A stretch of DNA of 64,000 nucleotides from Plantago major (lineage: Eukaryota; Streptophyta; Magnoliopsida; Lamiales; Plantaginaceae). The stretch's first letter is position 1. Every line of letters begins with the position of its first letter. This document shows, in pieces, positions 11,512-22,249 of the stretch. The stretch is taken from contig CM048841.1 of the NCBI GenBank assembly GCA_026545765.1, positions 71,856,217-71,920,216 of the forward strand, read 5' to 3'. The position numbers and the translations under genes were made by a program. The notes under the pieces are model-generated. The model saw nothing but the letters and a program-made list of their open reading frames with translations. It was not told the origin of the DNA and made no database searches.

Positions 11512-12531
11512 TGGGAAAATTACAGATACTACCCCTTAAATTGACCCTCATTTCAGATTCACCCTGGATTGGCTTAACTTACAGATAGACCCATTTTTTA
11601 CAAAGGCCAAATTCAACAATTACAACCAACCCCAAAAGTCAACTTTTTCTCCTATTTTTTCTTTTCTTTATAATTTCATAATTATATTAGTTTTAGGTTA
11701 TTATAAAATGAGCCCTAACAATTTTCAATTTTTATAAAAAGATCCCCAAAAAATTTACTTATTAAAATTTTAACCCTCCTTCTCCACCACCCATCTTCTT
11801 CCCCACCACCAACACCACCACCCACCACACCGCCACCAACACCACCACCACACCACCACCAACACCCGCCAACATCACCACCACCACCACCCACCACTGC
11901 ACACCACCCACCACACCGCCACTAACACCACCACCACCACCCACCACACGAACACCCACCACTGCACACCACCCACCACACCAACACCCACCAACACCAC
12001 CACTGCACACCACCACCACCACCACACCACCACCATCACCCACCACTGCAGGAGCTTCCATGGCGGAAGCATAAGCTTCCGCCATGGAAGCTGTTACAGA
12101 TATGCTTCTATGGCGGAAGCTTGAGAGCTTCCGCCATGGAAGCTCTGTAACAAATCTGCTTCCATGGCGGAAGCTCTCTGTAACAGATCTGTTACAGAGC
12201 AGCGGAATTGGAGTTTGGTGTTTTTCAGCAATCGTGGGTGGTGGTGGTGTGGTGGGTGGTGGTGAGGAAGGAGATGGGTGGGGTATTTTTGTTAGTTAAT
12301 AAGAATTGAGGGTTGTAAAAAAAATATTTTAGGTTATTTTTTGTAAATTATAAAATATTATAGTCAAATATGTAATAAAATGAAACTTGTAAATTGCAAA
12401 TGAGTCCATTTAATTTAATTTTTCTTTATTTTTAGTTTGGTCAACTGAAAATGGGGATTTTGACCTATCTGTAATTGTTGTCAATCTAGGGACGAATCAG
12501 AATGTACCAAATTTAAGAATAAGTAATTATT
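11512..12531. mobile_element. Nested MULE-like non-autonomous element
   Basis: The left end reads GGGAAAATTACAGATACTACC then CCTTAAATTGACCCTC. The right end in reverse complement gives a related terminus (aattacttattcttaaatttggtac, then aattacagataggtc). The possible 9-bp target duplication TTTTCTTTT (about 11503-11511 and 12532-12540) is T-rich, so its support is weak. The ends match the element at 28865-30025, defining a family in this genome. The interior holds a CCA-rich tract and a cluster of palindromes at 12050-12200. Confidence 0.6.
12050..12200. repeat. Cluster of GCTTCC(ATGG)CGGAAGC palindromes
   Basis: Alternating forward and inverted copies of CTTCCATGGCGGAAGC / GCTTCCGCCATGGAAGC, spaced by TGTTACAGAT and CTCTGTAACA units that also pair with one another. 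The result is at least three overlapping hairpins in 150 bp. The small open frame across it (from 12084) is a shadow of this repeat. Confidence 0.85.
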
Positions 12532-12539
12532 TTTTCTTT

Positions 12540-12770
12540 TACTTTTTTTGTATTTTAGCTTGTAAATATACAATACTACTGTGTTATTAAACTTTACATG
12601 TACAAAACTACTGTATTATGGATATGTAAATATACATTACCACTGTAAATATACATTTCCACTGTATTATTGAAACGTAAATATACAGTTCGACTGTATC
12701 ATTGTAGAATGGTAAGCTTATGATAATAAAACAATCAAAATCTGATAAATTAAGATATACACTTATACTT
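12540..12770 (-). repeat. Inverted-repeat arm matching 8432-8670
   Basis: Reverse-complement counterpart of the 8432-8670 arm, with the same order of TACAGTCGAACTGTA-type palindromes and the same shared edge (ttaccattctacaatgatacag on the minus strand). It lies inside the right arm of the composite element. Confidence 0.7.
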
Positions 12771-13009
12771 AAAAATTGAAAATTAAAATAAACATTAGGA
12801 AATTATAAAGACAAAATAATATTAAAGACAAAAAAATTGATTTAGGTCACTTTGGAACAATTCAGGGGCATAATAGTACCTTCAGTTGGGGTGTGAAGGT
12901 AAGAGGTCTTTTTTTGGTTTTGTTTAGTTTCATGAGGTCTTTTTTTGCATTAAAGTTTCCAAAAGGTTCTTGGCACAAATTTTCCCTTAAAATTTCAAGA
13001 CCATACTCC

Positions 13010-13245
13010 CTCCGTCCCGAAGAAGCTGTTCAGTTTTGACTTTTTACAATCAACGATATCCAACTTTGACCATGAATTAATCTTAAACCGTAATGGTAAA
13101 ATCTTCAATTAAATTATATAATGAAAGTTTAGATGCTAAATTTTAATTATATTATTCAATTGAAGATTATACCATTACTGATTTAATTAATTCAGATTGA
13201 ATAATTTAGACTACAACGATAAAGTGAGCGAATTCCAGAAGGAAG
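13010..13245. mobile_element. Stowaway-like (Tc1/mariner) MITE, one end decayed
   Basis: The left end ACTCCCTCCGTCCCGAAG is a standard Stowaway terminus. An internal inverted repeat follows (ggtaaaatcttcaattaaa / caattgaagattatacc, about 13095-13180). The matching right terminus is not recognisable, so the element is truncated or diverged. Confidence 0.5.
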
Positions 13246-13390
13246 TACTTACCTACATACTTGATGGGATGCTCGAATCCTTTGCTTGGCATAAAAGCCC
13301 ACGAGTTGGTTAGGCCAGGCGGTCTGGACAGCCAAATTATACATTTTCCAAAATCCTTTATATTAACTTTTGCGACCTATTTGAAACATG

Positions 13391-14145
13391 GCTAACTTAA
13401 CACTCTAATTGTACTAATCTTAGCACTAGTATCTAAAGAATTGAGTTAAATTAGATTTAATCTCAACCCTTCATTTTATATTAATACAATTATGCGACGC
13501 ATGATGAGGTTGTAATAAGTCGTATAATATTTAAAAATATTATAAGGGTGAATTACTACACACTCCTTATGTTTTAAACTTGACAAAAAAAATACCCAAA
13601 CCAATCTAAAATCAACCTTACATTAATTAAAAATTCACAAACACCCATTTCATCTTTTTTTTTAAATGTAATAAGAAAGAGGACCGAAGCTCCGGTCAGC
13701 TTCTTGGAGCTTCCGTGGTGGAAGTTTGTTCGATCTTCAGAATGAACAATTATGAAAAGGAATAAAAAAAGTTCATCAGAGCTCCGACGGCGGTGGTTGT
13801 GTTGATGTATTTGAAGAAGTGAGGGAGGAGGTGGTGTGGAATTTTGGAGAAGAAGGAAATACTTTTTGTTTAAATGTAATGGGTTATTTAGAAGGGGTGG
13901 TTTTTGTAAATTTATGTAATTTGTATTTTTAAAATTGTTTAAACTATTAAAATTTTTAATTAATTAACTTTGAATTGTTAGAATATGCCAGATGTTTAAT
14001 TTTAAAGGTTGTACAAGTACTAAAATTAGCAAAGCCCAACCTTTTTAGCTCTTCGCTTTATATGCCAGATGTTTGATTTTAAAGGGTGTACAACAAAGTT
14101 GTACTAAAATTAGCAAAGCCCAACCTTTTTAGCTCTTCGCTTTTT
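13391..14145. mobile_element. MULE-type MITE, family shared with 42556-43424
   Basis: The left end GGCTAACTTAACACTC ... TTGTACTAATC and following blocks (aatctcaacccttcatttt, ttaaaaatattataa, tatgttttaaactt, aaaaattcacaa) align in order with the element at 42556. Both carry GGAGCTTCC-type palindrome cores (here 13684-13735, ccgaagctccggtcagcttc). The right end (gtactaaaattagcaaagccc in inverse) is tandemly repeated: an about 80-bp block beginning atatgccagatgttt occurs near 13982 and again near 14060. Confidence 0.6.
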
Positions 14146-15061
14146 ATAAACTTTCATAATATACAGTTTTTCAGAGATAACAGATATACATCACATATTT
14201 AAATATAAACATTATATATTTAATTTCAACAAATTTAGGTTGCTCAAATATATAAAGCATTTTTCAAACACCCTACAATCAAACATTTTTCAAACACCCT
14301 AAAATTGTAAGACTATCACGATTCACGACTACCGAAAATAGATTTTTCTTCTAGTATATGTATTATATATATTGCTCAGATAATGTTCTCTATAATGGAC
14401 TTGTACGGCGTGAAAATTTGAAAATCAACCTTTACAAAGAAAATAAATCAAACGGGGACTTGTATGCATTTCTTCCATCCCCTTTATTTTCCATTTTAGT
14501 CATTAATAAGAGTACATACTCCAAAATATTACTCTCCGCACCCTTTATAAAAAAAATTAAGCAGAGTGAAAGGTGAAATTTCGATCTAGTCACGCAACAA
14601 GGTATACTATGTTTTCACCAAATAAACTTGTGATAATCAAACCGAATTATTTTAATACACAGTTAAATCGTCTAATAAGGCGATTCACTTAGAGCAAGTT
14701 AAACTTTTGGGGTAAAACTAGAAATGAAGCAATTAAGGAGTAGTTGTGAAGCAAATTATCCAAGAAGAAAGAGGACAAGAGTTGACGAGATGAAACTTTG
14801 ACCAATGAATTTCTCCATACGTGGGACTGGGACATTATATCATAAAATGCCAATTCCATATTAATATGATAATATAGGTTGTAACTGATTGGGTACGTGA
14901 TAAATTAGTTGGTTTTTATAAAAATTTCTAGTAAATCAATTAGCTAATAAACTAATTGATTTGTTAAATTTGGTATGTAAAAACAAATCAGCTAACTTAT
15001 TTTTTGATAAGCTCCATGGAAAATGTTATCAAATCAACCAACTTATTAGCTAACCGGCTAG
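14146..15061. other. No gene seen; small inverted repeat
   Basis: AT-rich sequence without convincing coding frames. The short frame at 14358-14576 has no recognisable feature. An imperfect inverted repeat spans about 14899-15055 (gataaattagttggttt / aaatcaaccaacttattagc), possibly an old MITE. Confidence 0.5.
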
Positions 15062-15547
15062 AGGGTAAAATTCATGTTTGATACTCTAGTGTGAACATTT
15101 CTGATTTTGGTACTCCAGAGTGGTCGAGTCCAATTTAGGTACTAATTATCAATAACTATTTACAATTAAGGTACTAATTGAATTTATGGGTTCAGATTCA
15201 GATTCGCGTCGAATGTCGTACCGAAAGATAGACATAGAAAATTGACCGTTCGCAGGATATAGTGGACTTTGTCCCACTCACAAGCATCAAATTCTTCCAC
15301 ATCATATTCTTTTTTTTAGGTTTTTTCATCAATTATGTTTCAATCAAATTTCAATTGATCAAATTCACGTGAAATTGGGATTAGGTTAATTGTAACTTGG
15401 TAATGATTCAGACACTCATCCAATTCTGATTAAGACTTTAATGTAAATAGTTATTAATAATTAGTATTTAAATTGGACGCGGCCACTGTGAAGTACCAAA
15501 ATCGAAAATGAGTCACACTTTAGTATCAAAAATGAATGTTACCCCGT
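15062..15547. mobile_element. Long-TIR MITE in the LYK5-like promoter region
   Basis: About 100-bp terminal inverted repeats: 15064-15165 (ggtaaaattcatgtttgatac ... tccaatttaggtactaattatc) and 15446-15547 in reverse complement. The arms are roughly 80% alike by eye. I found no convincing target duplication. The right end is about 147 bp upstream of the LYK5-like start codon, so the element may shape that promoter. Confidence 0.65.
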
Positions 15548-15693
15548 TCACGTGCTTATTATCAAAATAAATTTATGGAGGTGATAAGGTAGCCTTCTAA
15601 TCAAATCTCCAACTACATAACACAGATGAGAGAGAACTATCAAACACTTTAATTAACACAGACATTTAAACAAACACCTTGCAAGCACCGAAA

Positions 15694-18398
15694 ATGATCC
15701 ATGTAACATGTCCACTCCTTCTCATCGTCTTCTTCATCGTCTTCTTCCACGATGCTCTTTCTCAGTCAGAGCCAAGCACCATAGGCTACTCCTGCACAAA
15801 CACAGCCAACGAAACAGCAACAAATTCATGCCAAACATACGCCTTTTACAGAGCAACTTCTCCAGACTATCTCGATTTAGCTTCAGTAGCCGACCTTTTC
15901 TCCCTCAGCCGCCTCATGATCGCAAATCCCAGCAACATCTCATCTCCGACCTCCCCTCTTCTCCCTGACCAGTCCCTTTTCGTCCCAATCCGTTGCTCTT
16001 GCAACACAGTCAACACTAGCATAACAATTTCCTACTCGCCGATTAACTACACGATAAGATCAGGCGATACTTTTTACCTCGTCTCAACAAATAGATACCA
16101 GAATCTCACAACCTTCCAATCCGTAGAAGTTGTAAATCCGACTTTCGTGCCGACCCGACTCGAGGTCGGGGATAATATCGTCTTTCCGATCTTTTGCAGG
16201 TGCCCGAACTCTTCCCAATTGGGAAACGGAGTGAATTTTCTAATCAGCTATGTTTTTCAGCCTTCTGATAGTTTATCTTCTATAGCAACAAGATTCGGGT
16301 CAACGGAACAGTCTATCACACAAGTCAACGGGAATAGCATTCAAGCTTTTGATACGGTTTTCGTTCCGGTTTCGCGCCTTCCGAACATAACACAAACGGT
16401 GGTTCAGCCGGTTCGACCGGTGAGGGAGCATAGGACAGGTGTTGTTGTGGGATTGGGAGTTGCGTTGGGAATATGTGGGGCTTTGTTGGTTTTGGTTTGT
16501 GGAGTGGTGTGGTTTAGGGAGAGGCTTTGGAAGGGTAAAATGGGGAAGATGAGAGATGTTGAAGAGGAGAAAGTTGGAAGAGGAGGGAAAGTAGGGAGTT
16601 TGAGTAAGGGTGAAGAGGTAAATTTGATGGCTGATGTGTCTGGGTGTTTGGACAAGTACAAAGTTTATGGGATTGATGAGCTTAGAAATGCTACTGATGG
16701 ATTTGATGACAAGTGGATTATTCAAGGCTCTGTTTATAGAGGGTGTATTGATGGGGAATGGTATGCTATCAAGAAAATGAAGTGGAATGCTTATGAGGAA
16801 CTCAAGATCTTGCAAAAGGTACTAGTACTACTCACTTTGTTTTACTTTTTGTCTTGATGATGTTAACTTAGAATTGCATATGAGATACTGAACACTTTGC
16901 CCAAAATTACGCATGTGTTCGTGCACTTGACTTTACCCCGACTTTATCCGTGTTCGTATAATGTAACACGAATTTTAAATGGTTACATACAAATCTCATT
17001 CATTCATACTAAAATGGGAATGTCTAGTTGGAAATGAGGATGTACGATGATGACACCAAGAGTTGTTGTATCAAGTGGCAAGTGAGTAGTTACTTGGTTC
17101 ACTTAAGAGTTTGAAAATTGTGGATGTTAAAAAAGGGTCAGAAAGTGAAAAAGAAAGGGGAGTATTCTCTACCGGCTTGTGTAAATTTCCCGTTACCTCT
17201 TATTTGATATTGATACAGGAATACACAAGAGTCGGCAGCAAAAAGTTAAGATAGGCAAAATGCCATAGTTAGAATCTTTGATCCTCACCAGTCATGTTTT
17301 AGTCACAACAATAGCATCTCTTTATCAGCAAACCTGTTGTTTAACTTAACGTTCGACATTTTAGTGGTCAAATAAGCTATCAACTTACTATTAAAAGATT
17401 GTATGAGTTTGGAAGAGTTATAGCTTTCAGATAGGTCCACCATTTTCATTGTTTACTACTGGAGTAGATATTATAGTATGCTAATTAGTTTAGTAGAGAT
17501 TAAAGTAAGTAGTGGTTAGGTGTAGTGACCTATCTGTCTGTTTGTTTGTTTTGATAGCTTCTACAGATGATAATTGTAGGAGACATAAATCGTATAGTAT
17601 TGATTATTGAGATATGGCAGTACCCATATAACCATTAATTATGTCTGTATTTTATAGGTTAATCATGGGAACCTGGTCAGGCTGGATGGCTTCTGTGTAG
17701 ATCCTGAGGAAAGAAATTGCTACCTAGTCTATGAACACGTTGAAAATGGATCCCTCTACTCATGGCTTCATGAGAACAACAAGAATGAGAAGTTGAGCTG
17801 GAAAACAAGGCTAAGAATTGCGATCGACGTAGCCAATGGTCTTCAATATATTCACGAGCACACGAGACCTAGAGTCGTGCACAAGGACCTTAAGAGTAGC
17901 AACATCCTCTTGGACTCCAACATGAGAGCCAAAATCGCAAACTTTGGTTTGGCAAAATCAGGATGCAACGCCATAACCATGCATATAGTAGGCACACAGG
18001 GGTACATTGCGCCTGAGTACTTATCAGATGGGGTAGTCTCGACTAAAATGGACGTGTTTTCATTTGGGGTGGTGTTACTGGAGTTGATATCAGGAAGCGA
18101 TGCAATTGATGGAGAAGGGAAGGTGTTGTGGGCAAGTGTTGGTCGATTGTTGGATGGAACAGAGGAGAGGAAGTCGAGAAAGCTGAGAGAATGGATGGAC
18201 GCGAGTCTAGTGTTGAGCGAGTCGTGCACGATGGAGAGTGTTATGGGTGTGATGGGTGTGGCAATGTCTTGTTTGAATGGGGATCCTGGGAAGAGGCCTA
18301 GCATGGTGGAGATTGTGTATGCCCTTTCTAAGAGTGATGAGTTGTTCTTTGATTTGTCTGAGGATGGCCTTTCTCCAAGGCAAGTCATGGCAAGATAG
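15694..18398 (+). CDS. LYK5: LysM receptor-like kinase, LYK4/LYK5 type, probable pseudokinase
   Basis: Two exons, 15694-16818 and 17658-18398, join in phase 0 with GT-AG borders and encode 621 residues. I chose the ATG at 15694 because a hydrophobic signal peptide follows directly (MIHVTCPLLLIVFFIVFF). The ectodomain shows the two CXC motifs that separate LysM domains (C101-S-C103, C168-R-C170) with LysM-like YTIRSGDTFYLVS, followed by a transmembrane helix at about 249-274. The cytoplasmic kinase domain keeps Lys360 (YAIKKM) and GTQGYIAPEYL. The Gly-rich loop is reduced (IIQGSVYRG), HRD is HKD (450-452) and DFG is NFG (470-472), so catalysis is unlikely. This matches LYK4/LYK5 chitin co-receptors at the plasma membrane, which signal through an active CERK1-type partner. 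LYK4 versus LYK5 assignment is inferred from overall resemblance. Confidence 0.92.
17050..17130 (+). repeat. Possible decayed SINE in LYK5-like intron
   Basis: The stretch gttgttgtatcaagtggcaag ... ttcacttaagagtttgaa ... ttgtggatgttaaaa resembles, in order, the 5' half of the SINE at 32961-33145 (box A, spacer, box B region). It is diverged and lacks a poly(A) tail. Confidence 0.35.
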
Positions 18399-18810
18399 GA
18401 TAGGTTCCTGCTGTTGTAGTAATGTTTGTGATGAGTTTATGTTAAACATAGTATAGTAGTTGCTTGAGACTTGAGATTGAGAATACACTAGTTTTGGAAC
18501 TAGATTGCTGTATTTTCCACTTCCTGCTTTTTGTATCAAAGAAAAAAGAAAGGTTGTTTTCAAAAATAAAATTACACTTCAATTTTGTTAAGCTTATGAT
18601 TAGTGGTTTTGAATCTTGACTAAATCAGATGAAAGTGAAGAAGAAACGGACGGGCTGTTTGGCATAGAGTTTTATCGGGTGGATCATAGTTAAATGGTAA
18701 CTGAGTTTTAGTTTGAGTTGGAAAGAAGTGTGTTTTGAATAGAGTTACCAATTCATATGTTTTGTACGATTAGTTATCTAGGTTGTGCAAGATCGAGTTG
18801 AGGTGTCTAA

Positions 18811-19020
18811 TACTCCCTCCGTTTATGTAAAAGTGTTACAATTGTGAAAAACACAATTTTTAAGGAAAGAGCATAAAAGTACGTGTGGACCTAAAATTTT
18901 GTGGTTAAAAAAATAAGTATAAGATATTAATTGAGTGTTAAATTACATGCGGCCCCACAAATGTGTGGTTGTAATGGTTATTTGATCAATTTTAACATTG
19001 TTCGGTCGAGTTAAATTTGT
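18811..19020. repeat. Stowaway-like fragment
   Basis: CTCCCTCCGTTTATGTAAAAG near 18813 is a Stowaway-type end followed by AT-rich sequence with TTGTGAAAAACACAA palindromes. The matching right end is not visible. Confidence 0.35.
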
Positions 19021-19080
19021 TAGAAACATAAATATACTCCTTAATTGAGTTGAGTGTGATATAGCGTTGCATGTCAAATA

Positions 19081-19318
19081 CTCCCTCCGTATCAGTTTCA
19101 TTTACCCGTATTCCATTTTGCTTCGTCCCAAATTCAATTACTCATTCATTTAATGGAAAATCTTTCTCCTAATTTATTCACTATCTCTCATACTTTATTC
19201 ACTATTTCACCTACTTTATTCAATCTTTTTTTCTAATTTATTATCATATCTCATACTTTATTCACTTTTTTATTAAAACTTGTGTCCGGTCTCATAATTG
19301 AAACCGGGACTGAGGGAG
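19081..19318. mobile_element. Stowaway MITE (Tc1/mariner), complete
   Basis: Starts CTCCCTCCGTATCAGTTTCA and ends with its inverted counterpart (TTGAAACCGGGACTGAGGGAG). It is flanked by TA on both sides (19079-19080 and 19319-19320), the Tc1/mariner target duplication. About 238 bp, non-coding. It shares internal blocks (catttaatggaaaa, tttattcac) with the Stowaway at 31753. Confidence 0.93.
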
Positions 19319-20051
19319 TACAAGACTCGACTTTGATAGAGTTGCACTGAAATTTATGGGCGCCGCTAAACACAACATGTTTTCGGCTAAACGCAACACA
19401 AAATATTTGTAACTTCACCAAAATGCCCCTAACTCAAAAAAAATCTTATAAAATTAACGAAAAATTGAAATAACTCGTTTATGCAAACACAAAAACATTA
19501 ACATGCACGAAAGAACACAAAATGACAACACTAAACAAAAATCGGAAAAAAAATTCGTTTATACAAATGTTTCTAAAAATATAGAAGTAATTTTAAAAAA
19601 AAACGAAAAAAAACTGGAAATCATGATATGGCCGGTTTTAAAACCGGCCAAATCGAGATATCATATCTCGATTTCCAGATTTTTTTTTGTTTTTTAATTT
19701 TTTTTAATTTACAAATTGATTATACATAGTTCTTTTATTTTTTTTTTTTGTTTTTGCAAATTGAAAAGTTACTTCTACTTTTGCAAATTGAAAACTTTGA
19801 TTTACTTTTGTCATTTATTTATTCAAAAAAAAAGTAAAAGTTAAATAATCTATTTAACGGAAATTCGAGAAATTAATCGGCACACGAATAACTTCATATA
19901 TTAAATGCTTACCAATAAAACGTTGCAATTTTAACACAGATATACGAACTTGAATCGGAAAATATTACACACATAACATAATAAATCCAAAGTAATACAA
20001 TACGACTAGAATATCAAATACAATACTAATATGATGTGAAACACTAGATAC

Positions 20052-20653
20052 TTAATTTGGAATTAAATCTTGTAACTGTTCACAAACTTCATCAACAACC
20101 GCAAATATGTCTTTCGCCTCCACATAATGTCTGTTTAGTTGAGTGATGCGTCCAAGCATATCAGCGATCAATCGTAGCCTCTACAAATTAAAAACGCACA
20201 CAAATAAGGATTTTGAGATTTCAAACAAACGTCGTGTATATATAAATATCGAATGTCTAGGAAACATACCACGCTAGGATCCATATTGGCCGATTGGAAT
20301 TGTTGGCTTGGAGTAAATGATTCTTGGCGGGTCACTTGCATATGCGTACGTTGTCGAAACCAATCCGGGTACGTCGTAATTGTTTCCTGTCAATAATGCA
20401 CTCGAATTGTTTGTTGATGAAAATTACATCGACTGGACCCAAAGTCCGCGAATGAGTCTCGAACAGTATGAGAACATCGATAGAGTGAGGGTTGTGGTAG
20501 CCTTTGTACACGCACTGGTTTTATCAGTTCTCTAGGAATGTATTGGGGGTATCCGAACTGCCGCATAACGCGGTCTGGCATGTAAGCCTCCGTAACCTTT
20601 AGACAATGAATAATTCCCCTATATTGAGAAATAGGGACTGCTTCCTCCGTCAT
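20052..20653 (-). pseudogene. Plant mobile domain (PMD) protein fragment
   Basis: The minus-strand exon 20653-20270 contains YMPDRVMRQFGYPQYIP, close to the PMD motif (DRVMRQFG) found in MAIL1-like proteins and in many plant transposons. It continues to PDWFRQRTHMQVTRQ and ends at a GT donor (20269). A second exon, 20180-20052, encodes a helical tail (LGRITQLNRHYVEAKDIF) with a TAA stop. The 5' part of the domain is missing. It lies back to back with the OTU fragment inside the MULE, so it is best read as transposon cargo. Confidence 0.7.
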
Positions 20654-20959
20654 TCATCCAAAAGGTGTCCAATTCACCTATTACATGAGAGGCAAGTAAC
20701 ATAAGTATACAATTACAAAAAAGACTCAAACTTAATGAAGACAAGCGTGTTATATTGAATGACATACTTCATTCGGTGCAACATTGTCTAGTGCACTTCT
20801 GTACACAAGAAGAAAGCTGGTGGACAACCTAGAGCAACTGGGAGCAGGATCCCGTCCAGTTGAGAAGATCAACCCGCGAACCAATCTCAAAGTACTCCCA
20901 ACACTAACAATACATGTACGTATTCAAGTAGTGGTAAATCATTCAGATATCAAAGTCAG

Positions 20960-21454
20960 ATGCCACCACAAGGTCTGCGCTACATTCAAGGCTGGAGTGA
21001 CGTCCAAGCCGATGGGAACTGTGGATTCAGATGTATAGTACAACTCCAATACAATGAACAAACAGAGTGGGTACGCGTCAGGCATGAACTTCTTCAGGAG
21101 TTGACCAACAATAGACATCTATACATCGCGGAATTGGGGGAAAGCCGGGTCACGGAAATATCAAATGTACCCAGCTGGTTTGCAGGATCATGCACGGAAC
21201 AGTATTGGTTTACATTCCCATATATGGGGCTACTAACAACTACGACGTATCAACAGGTGTTCTCAACATATGTTTTCTATGGGTCTAGGTCTACCACATA
21301 CTTGTCCCAGGAATGTCGTACAGACATGGAGTCAGCATCTCCGGACCCTCCACCGGCAGACCAAGAGTGGACAGTCGAGTTTGTCAATAACAGTCACTAC
21401 ATTAGACTGCGCGTTGGCTGTGAATGTCCACTTCCACCACTATGTGCGACCTGA
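20960..21454 (+). pseudogene. OTU-like cysteine protease domain fragment
   Basis: From the ATG at 20960, VQADGNCGFRCI carries the OTU catalytic Asp and Cys, followed by WVRVRHELLQEL, the WFAGSCTEQYWFTFPYMGLL region, and EFVNNSHYIRLRV with the candidate catalytic His. This order (DGNCGFR ... MGLL ... FVNNxHY ... PPLC) is the OTU module known from the C terminus of some plant MULE transposases. The frame stops at TGA in LCAT(stop) just where the module ends. The transposase body upstream is absent. Deubiquitinase activity would be conceivable from the residues but is not supported by any expression signal here. Confidence 0.78.
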
Positions 21455-22249
21455 CAACATCAAACAGAGGAAAGAACAAGGCAATGGATGCAACATTATT
21501 CCGTTCGGCTACGTTAATAGTTTTCGTCGTAGTGAAATCATATTAAGCTTAAGATTTCAATTTATGTTATGTTGTGTATTTATAGTCTAATGAGTCAAAA
21601 TTCATGTTGTAATGAAATCGTGTGTCGATTAATTTCTCGAATTTTCGTTAAATTTAACTTTTACTTTTCATTTTGAATAAATAAATGACAAAAGTAAATT
21701 AAATTTTTCAATTTGCAAAATTATAAGTAACTTTTCAATTTTCAAAAACAAAAAAAAAAATAGAAAAATATATATAATCAACTTGTATATTAAAAAAAAA
21801 TAAAAAAATAGAAAAATCGGCTGGAAATCATGATATGGCCGGTTTTAAAACTGGCCAAATCTTGAAACCGGCCATATCCTAATTTCCAGCTTTTTCGTTT
21901 TTTTTTTTAATTTTTTAAAATTACTTCTATATTTTTAGAAACATTTGAATAAACGAAATATTTTACGAAAAAAAAATTATTTATTTTTTTCCGATTTTTG
22001 TTTATAGTGTTGTTATTTTGTGTCCGATCGTGCATGTTAATGTTTTTGTGTTTGTATAAGTGCGTTATTTCGATTTTTCATTAAGTTTATAAGATTTTTT
22101 TTAATAGTAAAGTTACAAATATTTTGTGTTGTGTTTAACATAATTGAAATTTAACAAACCAACCTTTTTACATTATCAAATTAAAATAAAAAAACCAACA
22201 ATGACTGGTTTGTATTCTTCAAAATTGGAGTACGTTGAGTATTAAATTA

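Larger units (their letters stand above)
9586..12985. mobile_element. Composite long-TIR (fold-back/MULE-like) element
   Basis: The left arm (9650-9720: attacctttacacacccc, gtactattatacctctgaattgttc) is the near reverse complement of the right arm (12845-12900: gaacaattcaggggcataatagtacc, ggggtgtgaaggtaag). Both arms end in related sequence (aaccttttggaaac-type motif near the right end). A third, right-arm-like copy lies at about 10830-10960 (gtttccaaaaggtttctggcaaaaattt), so two elements are probably merged. Inside are the GGT-rich tract, the CCA-rich tract and a nested MULE at 11512-12531. No transposase is visible. The exact ends and target duplication are not established. Confidence 0.55.
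19357..22144. mobile_element. Mutator-like element (MULE) with 9-bp target duplication
   Basis: Terminal inverted repeats of about 300 bp: 19384-19680 against the reverse complement of 21820-22144 (shared acacaaaatatttgtaac, aaaacattaacatgcacg, ggaaatcatgatatggccgg). The 9-bp duplication TGAAATTTA flanks it at 19348-19356 and 22145-22153. Each TIR ends internally in a TGGCCGG-TTTTAAAA-CCGGCCA-type palindrome. Inside, a plant-mobile-domain fragment runs on the minus strand and an OTU-protease fragment on the plus strand. No DDE transposase core is visible, so the element depends on a helper. A few TIR mismatches plus a perfect target duplication suggest moderate age. Confidence 0.92.

Noticed and set aside
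11715..12085. Gly/Val/Trp-rich reverse open frames
   Set aside because: Low-complexity CCA repeat; no domain, no start context.
16300..16815. Reverse open frame of 171 residues
   Set aside because: Antisense shadow of the LYK5-like first exon.
17852..18388. Reverse open frame of 178 residues
   Set aside because: Antisense shadow of the kinase exon.
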